The notes beneath the pieces were generated by a model. It saw only the letters and a list, made by a program, of their open reading frames with translations. It ran no database searches and was not told where the DNA came from. DNA of 64,000 nucleotides from Acorus gramineus. Taxonomy: Eukaryota > Streptophyta > Magnoliopsida > Acorales > Acoraceae. The position numbers and the translations under genes were made by a program. The stretch lies in the NCBI GenBank assembly GCA_030737835.1, contig JAUJYN010000034.1, forward strand, positions 1,240,001-1,304,000, written 5' to 3'. Below are positions 56,601 through 64,000 of the stretch, in pieces. Within the stretch, counting starts at the first letter, position 1. The number at the start of each line of letters is the position of its first letter.

Positions 56601-57711
56601 GTGAGTGGTTTGATCCAATCCCCCCCTCGAGATGCGCTCGACGCGCGTAGTCGTGCGTCGCGCATCGATGGGCCCTTCTAGCTATACTACTTATGTAGAT
56701 AAGTAGTATGGCCATGCTTAAACTATAATATGTTAGATATCTTGTATGCTAGGCTTATATTGCATGTATTGTATCCATGTATGAATGATTGTGTTGCATG
56801 CGCCCCTCTAGTATGGGCATGTATTTCTGTAGTGTGTATGGATGTATAGAATATGGCATGCCTTAGGTAGTATTGTAATACTACTCCCACCATATTAATT
56901 GGAATATCCAGCATGATTAAGTCTGGGTTAATAACGGGCACCTGCCTAATATTCCCTTGCGATAAGACTCGAGGGCGTGGTGTAGTTGTTGCGCCCATGC
57001 TAATGGGCAAAGCTATGACCAGCTTCATGAGATGATGATCTCTCTCGCCCTCTCCCTCTGAACGAACTGAGTAAGTAGATGCGATTTCCTACTCGACTCA
57101 GGTTCGTTTGGAATATTGGCATGCACCTGTTAGTGCGCGAGATCGCGCTTGACCCTTTTTTTTAAGTTGGTGATATCCAACGCATGCTTAAGTTATGCCT
57201 TGTGTGCTTATATGATTAATGGCCACGTATGCATGTTTAAGTGGGCCATACCATGTATGCATGTTGTATGATTTGTTGTTTATAGTAAATCCATGTTAGG
57301 GGTCACCCTTATGGTCAATTATTAGATGATTGTGCATATGGTTCATGCACATAGCTAGATATAATTCTCCTGGATATATTTATATGCACATGTTAAAAAA
57401 AACTAATAGGCCTATCTGAAATAGGCGTGGGTATGACCCGCTGTCTGGTTGTACCTTATTAGTTAGAGCGCTAGCGATGTAATCGCCCTGTGCATCCGAG
57501 CGATGCACTCGTTTGGAATTTAGGAGAATTCATTATCTTATCGGTTTTGTTAAGCTGGTAGTTGGGCCATTGAGCTAGCCCTACCTGTGCTAGGCGTGTG
57601 TATGAACCGCCTGTTGGGTTATGTGCCTTGGGATTATTTCTACGTAAGAGCAGAGGCAACCTTAGCTTAGCTTAGCTTAAGTTCACCCCCCCCCCCCTTA
57701 TTAGCTTCACC

Positions 57712-57723
57712 ACTATATAAACC
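57712..57723 (+). promoter_or_regulatory. possible LTR promoter TATA box
   Basis: CACTATATAAAC, followed by a pyrimidine-rich stretch (57735-57790) of the type found at plant transcription starts. Its place in the LTR, before the candidate exons, fits the U3/R border. Inference only. Confidence 0.4.
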
Positions 57724-59440
57724 CTTCAAGTGACTTTATCTCACTCAAACCCTCATTTTCTTCTACTCTTTCTGTCTCTTTTGTGGCTGTCTCAGATGGT
57801 CCTTGTTGACAGGGTTTGGTAGGGGTGTTTGTGAAATTTTTTGGTGGATCATTGTTGGGGGAAATGTGTGGGTTGTTCAGGTATGTTGAATAGCTTGTGT
57901 ATGCTTGTATTAAGTTACTCTCCCTTCCTAACCCTTCCTTCCCCTCTCTGTTTGCTCTGTTTTTGTGTGGATCAGCTGTGGTTAGTTGTGGAGAAAGTGA
58001 TTATGGTGATGGGAGACTTGTTTAATGCTGAGAGAGGTATGGCAGATCTCTGTCTTCTTTAAATCTTTGTAAGACTAGTACCTAGAGTCATATTCAGAGG
58101 TTCTGGTATTCACGTTCCATGATCATGATTATGTCTAGATTCTATGTATGAAATGTGGGGTTAAAATGTTATCTGTGTTGGAAGTTATAAGCCAATCTCT
58201 AAGGACTGTCCAGATTCACTCGTGAAATGACCAGCTTCTGAAACTAATTTATTTCTAGCAGTTAGAGGCTTAATTAGACTCCGATGTCTTCATGGATTAT
58301 GCTCCTCACATGTGAATGAATGTGTGTAAATCATTTCAGAATATTTGGACTTGTACTTGGTGCTGGGGTGAAGAAAGTTCATGGATGTTTGGGGGTAGAC
58401 GAGCCAGTTCTGGCATGTGTGAGTTTTTATGCTATTATGCATGCTGTGATCTATATCTGGAGTTGGTGCCTTAATGATATATGCTTTTTTATGTTTCAGG
58501 AGTTATCATATTCAATTTTAGCACCATTGGTTGTAGGATCTAGAAGTTATATATTTTCTTGCAAGTTTGTGCTGTGGTGGGAGTGCGTCGTGTTCTTCCC
58601 ACTCTCGCCCTGCTCGCTATCCCACATCAAGTCCTCGTGGATTGAGCGAGTGACGATTTGGTATTGGTGAGTGGTCCGACCCATGCAATAGAAGTAATAA
58701 TAGCATGCTTGTTAGGCACTATAGTGTATTTTATGCAATGGGATGATACTATAGAGAACTTTTGGGTTGTATTGCTTGTATATGATGATGGATGTGCTAT
58801 GTAGGATCAAATACCATGTTGTAGGATCATTTTCACATACTTATTGATATGCTCCTTCAAGTTAGCTATAATTCTTGCCTCTACTTGTCCTTACATCCTG
58901 TTTGCACGTTTGGTGGGTGCTTAATTATCTCATGCTCATAGTAATAACTTTATACCCTTTTTTTTTTATAGATGTGTGTATGACTAGTTTTTAAGGTCAT
59001 AATTAACATTAGTAAGTATGGATAAGAAATAGCTTTCCCCCGCGTCCTCGTGATGCACCTGTTGGGAATTCTATGGATTTCAACTAGCTAGTTATCGAGT
59101 ATGGTATACGTTGATCAATGTGATGCCCGCGAGTGTGGAGTGTATCACCCCTACGTCATCGTGCGTTGAAGCTACCCAGAGTCAGAGCTACCCTGTGAGG
59201 TGCCTCCCGGTGATTGGTACCGTCGTGGGCAGGCTGCCAAGGAGAGGGCTACCTGGGAGAGGGCTACCGAATGACGTTGAGTGATATTGGAGTATATGTT
59301 CACAACTTGTTGTGTATTCGTTTTAGTGTTGACTATGTATTATCTTCATTGTGTGGTGTTTGGCTATTCACTGAGCTTTTAGCTCATCCCTCATTTTCCT
59401 TTGTTTCTCTCCAGTGGAGGCAGAGCAGGTCTCGAAGGCA

Positions 59441-59445
59441 GAGCT
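59441..59445. repeat. left target-site duplication of S2 (GAGCT)
   Basis: GAGCT precedes TGTTATGCC (59446) and recurs at 62871-62875. The Chr-D LTR is continuous once S2 is left out. Confidence 0.9.
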
Positions 59446-60299
59446 TGTTATGCCTGTATCATTCGGAGCCTTTTTTTTTCGATTGGAGTCGCTAAAATTT
59501 TGGCTTTTAACCACCTGCGGGAGTTGGAGTACTCTGATTGAAAATCTAACTGCATATTATGGGTCCTGGTATCAATTTGTACTGCCCATAAAAATTTCAT
59601 CAAATTTTGGAAACGTTTTAAAAAATATGCTATTCTGAATCGCATCCGGGTTTTGCCGTTACTGGGTTTCGGTGGGTGAGATATTTTTGAGTGTGTGGTG
59701 CTTCTCCGCACGCTTCCCAATAAAGCAAAAATGAGTGGTTGAGTGAGGATGAGCCTAACTTTAACCTCACCACCCTCTTAGGGTCACCCTTAGACACTAT
59801 TTGGGCTTGAAAAGGACATTTTTGCCCTCTCTCTCTCTCCCCCTCTCTCCCATTTCGTGGATCTCTCTCAAGCTCCCTCTCTTGGTCTCTTTTTCCCCTC
59901 TTTGTGTGTGAAGAAGGAGGAGGAAGAAGCAATTGAAGGAGAAGGTGAAGAAGGAAGTGCAAGAAGGTAGGTTTGTGTGTGCCTTTGTTGTTGTGGTTGT
60001 TGTCTTCTCCCTCTCCTCCTCCCCTAGCCCCTCTAATGGTTTCCCCTCCCCTTTGGTTCAGCCATAAAGAAGAGAAGCAATGGAAGAGGTGGTGGTGGTT
60101 GTTGAGGTGGTCGAGGAGGAGCTTGCGAGCCCTTACACCTACCCCTTTCCTTTCCCCCTCCCTTGGTGAGCTCTCCCCCTTCTTTTCTTTGGTTTTTCAT
60201 GTGTTAGGGGTTGTAAGGGGGTCATGCATGCTAGATGATTGAGTTAGGGTGTGTGTGTGTGGGGGGGGGGGGGGTGGGGAGGGGTGTTGGGTGGTAGGG

Positions 60300-60560
60300 C
60301 GGGCGTAGAGGGGCGCAGGCGAGTGCAGTTGGGTGCGCAGGCGGGCGCGTGTGCGGGCGCGCGGGCGTGCGCGGGGGTGCGCGGGAGTGCGCGCGGGGCA
60401 GCGCGTCTGGGCACCAGCGGGCTTGGGGGCGCGTGCGTGCGTGCGTACGCGTGCGGGGCCGCGCGTGTGGCTGTTCAGGGGCTCGGGTAGGTGCTGGGGA
60501 GTTCGGGCATGTGTGCGTGCGTGCGTGCTTGCATGTGTGCGAGCCCGTATGCGTGCATGT
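60300..60560 (+). repeat. GC-rich block of S2
   Basis: One of the shortest GC-rich blocks, preceded by a TG and poly-G run (60247-60275). Frames of 60-82 codons without domains. Confidence 0.75.
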
Positions 60561-60641
60561 CTAAGTCTTTGGTATTTCTAGTAAATTCTAAGTGTTTTAA
60601 ATGTGATTTTACTCACCAAATTGGATACCCTTGCCTTGCAG

Positions 60642-60677
60642 ATCTCGTCGGATGGGGTGCGCGATGATCCGGGTATC
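60642..60677 (+). other. diverged micro-exon-like block in S2
   Basis: Acceptor CTTGCAG is kept, but the usual GTGAGT on the 3' side reads GATGAGT here. It is the only copy of the twelve without a GT at this place. Confidence 0.35.
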
Positions 60678-62870
60678 GATGAGTTGTTCGATCCAACCCT
60701 TCGGGGTGCGCTCGATGCACGTAGTCTTGCATCGCGCATCCATGGGGCTTCCTTGCACCCTAAATATGTTAGATATTTGCATGCTAGGCTTGTATAGCTC
60801 GTATATTGCGTAGAACCCCCTTTTCTACCATATACTTGCCTATGTATATTCATGTGTGAATTATTATGTATGCATGCGCCCTTCATGTATGGGCATGTGT
60901 GATGTGGGTTTTCATGAATGTATAGAATAAGCATGCCTTAGGTAGTCCCTATGAGTAATACTACCATATTAATTGGAATATCCAGCATGATTAAGTCTGG
61001 GTTAATAATGAGCACATTCCTAATATTCTCTTGCGATAAGACTCGAGGGCGTGGTGTAGTTGTTGCGCCCATGCTAATGGGGCAAAGCTATGACCAACTT
61101 CAAGAGATGATGATCTCTCTCTCTCCCTCTTCCTCTGCACGAACTGAGTAAGTAGATGCGATTTCCTACTCGACTCAGGTTTGTTTGGAATATTGGCATG
61201 CACCTGTTAGTGTGCGAGATCGCGCTTGACCCTTCCCTTTTAAGTTGGTGATATCCAACGCATGCTTAAGTTATGCCTTGTGTGCTTATATGATTAATGG
61301 CCATGTATGCATGTTTAAGTGGCCCAAACCTTGTATGCATGTTGTATGATTTATTGTTTATGATGTAAATCCATGTTAGGGTTACCCTTATAGTCAATCA
61401 TTAGATGATCGTGCATATGGTTCATGCACATAGCTATGATATGATTCTTCTGTTTTATATACACACATGTTAAAACTAATTAGGCCTATCTGAAATAGGC
61501 ATGGGTACGACCCACCGTTGGAATGTACCTCATTAGTTAGTGTTCGAGCTATGTAATCGCCCTTGCATCCGTGTGATGCACTTAAATAGAATTCAGGAGA
61601 ATTCATTTGTCGTATCGGTTTTGTTAAATCGGTAGCTTTTGCATTAAGTTAGGCGATTATCCAGAGTAGTTGTTTTTCCATTGGGTTCACTTTGCAAACA
61701 TGGAGTGTTTCCTCCCAATATCGTCCGTGTTGAAGCGCCCCGGGTTGTAGCTGTCCTGATAGAGGCCCCCACCTGTAGGTACTATCAATGCATGCGACAA
61801 GATGTACTGATCATGGGAGTATACCAGGTAGAGGCTACCCGGGAGAGGGCTAATGAATGATATCGCGAGCGTGAAATCGTTCTCCCCTTCGTTGGATCCG
61901 TGTAGCAACTACCCAGCATTGGAAAAGCTCTCCTGACAGAGGGCTCCCATCTGTAGGTACTACCGATGCGTTTGGAAACGTACTGATCGTGGGAGTATAC
62001 CAGGTAGAGGCTACCCGGGGAAAGGGCTACCGGTAGACCAAGGGTGTAGAGCAGTCTAATCTCTCCCAAAAGTCATATGTCACCTCTAAAGGGTGAGAGT
62101 GAGGATGAGGTGAAGTCACGTCGCCGCGTGACCCATTCGTTGTTCGTCCGTTCCCATAGTTGGGTTCGGTTGCGTATCGATGTTCAAAGACATCGTTGAG
62201 TAGTTATCTCGATGTAGATGATCCAGTAGTGTTGTGTAGACCAGTAATTCCGCGTCTCTTCGACCAACGGTATGGTCTCTCCCCAAGAGTCCCAAGAGTC
62301 CCCCTCTGGGAGTGAGGGTGAGGGTGAGGTTGGTCGCTCCACGCGTGACCTTGTTATCCTTTGGGTTTCCACCCATGTATTCCTTGAAAGGAAATTGCCT
62401 TAACATTAAACTGTTGTAATGGTGATTGGTTTTCAGTCACTCACTGAGCCTGTAGCTCACCCCTCGCATACTGTTTCTTTTGAGGGGCAGTGTTGGGCGT
62501 GGAGCTGGAGCTTCCCTGTGGCGTGGTCTTATGTGTGTGGAGCGTTTTGTCCGGCGGGTGACGAGTGCGAGGCTGTCAGCAGTCTTAGAGTCATTTTATG
62601 TATTGTAAATCGTTCATGTGGCACAGGTTTTATTTTATTTGGACTAGACTTGGCTCTCACAGGACAGTGATTGTGTATTCGAGTCTGTAATAATGTTTTT
62701 GGTTTACAGACATTGTTGATATCTTATGCTTCTGCTTTTCAGTAAGTTATCATTTATCTTTGCTTTGCCACCTTGTGTGTTGTTGTTGGAGTCTTTGTTG
62801 ACCTCAGGTATTGATAGCTGATACTTTATATATTGCCGCATCTCAGGGACGGCCGCCTTGGGGCGTGTTA

Positions 62871-63224
62871 GAGCTCCCATGAGGTGTTTCTTGGCTGCCT
62901 GTGTTACGTCCGTCTTTTGAGATTAGCGAGCGAGGTCGTCAGCAGTCTTGTTGTTTTTTGTATGTATTTATTTTTGGTGCATGGACACATGATGTATGTA
63001 TTCTCTTTGTTGATCAGACTTGGCTCACACAGGACAGTGATTGTATACCCTCTGTCTGTAATGATATTTTTGGTTACAGACTTTGTTTATATTATGCTTC
63101 TGCTTCTCAGTCTAGTCTTTGCTTTACCAGTCCTTATATGTGGTTATCTTGTTAGCCTCCTGTACGATATTCTAATATTGCTATTATTGCTACAAACCAG
63201 GGACGGCCGCTACAGGACTTAACA
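62871..63224 (+). repeat. 5' LTR of Chr-D, last part
   Basis: Begins with the duplicated GAGCT and ends near GGACTTAACA, four bases before the primer site. Contains the TTGGCTCACACAGGACAGTG and CTGTAATGATATT blocks seen near the ends of the other LTRs, and GGGACGGCCGC at 63200. Confidence 0.75.
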
Positions 63225-63228
63225 AAGT

Positions 63229-63240
63229 TGGTATCAGAGC
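63229..63240 (+). other. primer binding site of Chr-D (tRNA-iMet)
   Basis: TGGTATCAGAGC on the plus strand, followed by a leader of about 97 bp (63241-63337) in which GTCCTGTTTGAGCC parallels the other chromovirus leaders. Confidence 0.9.
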
Positions 63241-63337
63241 CTAGTCCTGTTTGAGCCTAAGTCGGGCCGTGTAGTTGAGTCGTAGGATTCCTATTTGAGT
63301 ATTATGATCCTAGTGCCTCGCTTTATAGGTTGCTGAC

Positions 63338-63905
63338 ATGCCTCCTCACATCAAGGGACGTGGACGTGGTCGCCCAGAGCTTCTGGTCCTGTTGATGGAC
63401 CTGGGTCAGATGCGAGGTCCTCTGCCTTGGGACCAAGACCTGAGCTGGGGCCTCCCGCCTGGGGGCATGCCTTCGCTAGCCTCGCTGATATGTTAGAGAC
63501 TCAGTTGAGGGCGTTGGAGGAGCAGTCACGTGAGATTAGGGCACTGCGTGAAGCCTGCAAGATGGCTCCGTAGATGCCGGTTGTGCCAGACCGACTGATT
63601 GTGCCTGAGGTGCCGAGGGATCATGTGGAAATTCCTGTAGCAGTAGATCAGAGACCCCTCGAGGCGGTGGAGGAGCATCATGTCGAGGCTCGGGACCATA
63701 AGTCCGACCTCTCTACTTTCTTGAAGCTCCATCCCCCTTCTTTCCATGGTGTGACGGCTGATCCCCTTGCTCTAGAAAGGTGGTTGCGAGAGATAGATAA
63801 GATTTTCTCTACCATGCGTTGCTCGGATCGCCAGCGTATCTCTCTAGCTACGTTCCTGCTGAAGGACGATGCAGCAGATTGGTGGGCTACCCATTCGGTT
63901 GATAT
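63338..63905 (+). pseudogene. gag: Chr-D gag, 5' part
   Basis: Starts MPPHIKGRGRGRP, matching the MPPRRGMRGRG start of Chr-A. Then LETQLRALEEQSREIRAL (coiled part), STFLKLHPPSFHG, PLALERWLREIDKIFSTM and RISLATFLLKDDAADWW of the gag domain. It is clearly more diverged from Chr-A, -B and -C than these are from one another. Broken, and cut by an LTR at 63906. Confidence 0.85.
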
Positions 63906-64000
63906 TGTTATGCCTGTCATTTGGAGCCATTTCGGTTAAGCCTTGGTCACTTCTGGGTCATTCAGGGCCTTTTTAATTTTTCGATCGGAGTCGCTAAAAT
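63906..64000 (+). mobile_element. start of a plus-strand LTR (LTR V)
   Basis: Starts TGTTATGCCTGTC and follows the first 95 bases of LTR R (43601 on), up to CGATCGGAGTCGCTAAAAT. It is inserted in Chr-D gag. The rest is outside the window, so the target duplication cannot be checked. Confidence 0.85.

Larger units (their letters stand above)
56041..57655 (+). mobile_element. LTR R2, second partial copy of the LTR R group
   Basis: Begins in mid-LTR (GGGTTGTTGGGAAGTCATGC, compare 44386) and repeats the order GC-rich block (56125-56480), 37-nt module (56564-56600), AT-rich part and AAGTCTGGGTTAATAACGGG block (56921), to GCAGAGGCAACC, compare 55138. It is joined at both ends to other LTRs without clean termini. 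Together with 44378-45269 plus 54426-55150 it forms a partial direct duplication. Confidence 0.75.
57656..59445 (+). mobile_element. 5' LTR of Chr-D, first part
   Basis: Plus-strand LTR of the T/U group, with its start missing. It opens with TTAGC repeats and a poly-C run, then a TATA-like site at 57714. Sequence at 58030-58290 matches LTR U (43370-43600) and LTR T. A donor-like GGTGAGTGG follows at 58668. An acceptor-like CTTTGTTTCTCTCCAG ends at 59414. It is interrupted by S2 at 59446 and resumes at 62871. Confidence 0.68.
59446..62870 (+). mobile_element. S2, plus-strand solo LTR of the LTR R group
   Basis: 3425 bp, starts TGTTATGCCTGTATC and ends GGGGCGTGTTA, flanked by GAGCT. It gives the full layout of this LTR group: U3-like box (59460-59650), pyrimidine-rich leader, exon-A region 60062-60165, GC-rich block (60300-60560), module (60642-60677), AAGTCTGGGTTAATAATGAG block (60993), two tiles (61740-61850, 61905-62010), acceptor-like region (about 62440-62490) and AT-rich tail. 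No internal region. Confidence 0.88.

Overview
The window is repeat-dense DNA of a flowering-plant nuclear genome. No host gene, rRNA, tRNA or CRISPR array was recognised. Almost every base belongs to LTR retrotransposons (mostly Ty3/gypsy, one Ty1/copia) stacked inside one another. The plant assignment rests on chromodomain-bearing Tekay/Del-type gypsy elements primed by initiator tRNA-Met, on an Athila/Tat-type gag-protease element primed by tRNA-Asp, and on very long (1.4-3.4 kb) LTRs. The species cannot be told from the sequence.

Layout. 1-2693 is the end of a plus-strand LTR. 2694-4558 is an AT-richer minus-strand LTR remnant. 4559-6989 and 29373-29846 hold old Ty1/copia pieces. A minus-strand chromovirus (Chr-A, 6990-29367) sits in the copia remnant with a 5-bp target duplication AGATG on both sides. 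Its right LTR has in turn taken in an LTR fragment (15914-16546), an Athila-like tandem (Ath-1, 16547-25852) and a plus-strand solo LTR (S1, 26583-29120, duplication CGGAT). A second minus-strand chromovirus (Chr-B) follows at 29847-39169, then LTR remnants at 39171-43600. A plus-strand LTR (R, from 43601) is split by a third minus-strand chromovirus (Chr-C, 45270-54425, duplication TATCC) and resumes at 54426. A partial second copy of it lies at 56041-57655. The last part is the 5' end of a plus-strand gypsy element (Chr-D: LTR, tRNA-Met primer site, gag). Its LTR is split by a solo LTR (S2, 59446-62870, duplication GAGCT) and its gag by another LTR that starts at 63906 and runs off the window.

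How the parts relate. Chr-A, -B and -C share gag, protease, RT, RNase H, integrase and chromodomain and are all broken. Ath-1 keeps an open gag-protease frame of 883 codons but has no pol. Copia is the oldest visible layer. Chr-A landed in it, and S1, the LTR fragment and Ath-1 came later.

The most unusual signal is inside the LTRs. Twelve copies from several LTR groups keep a 36-39-nt block, and in eleven of them it is flanked by a 3'-splice-like AG and a 5'-splice-like GT, usually GTGAGT. The copies examined also keep an upstream block of about 90-115 nt with acceptor and donor, and a third acceptor downstream. A GC-rich, alternating purine-pyrimidine block of 0.3-0.7 kb lies in the predicted middle intron of one LTR group. 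This looks like a multi-exon leader built into the LTR. A 119-bp MITE-like insertion with 11-bp direct repeats is also visible in both LTRs of Chr-C.
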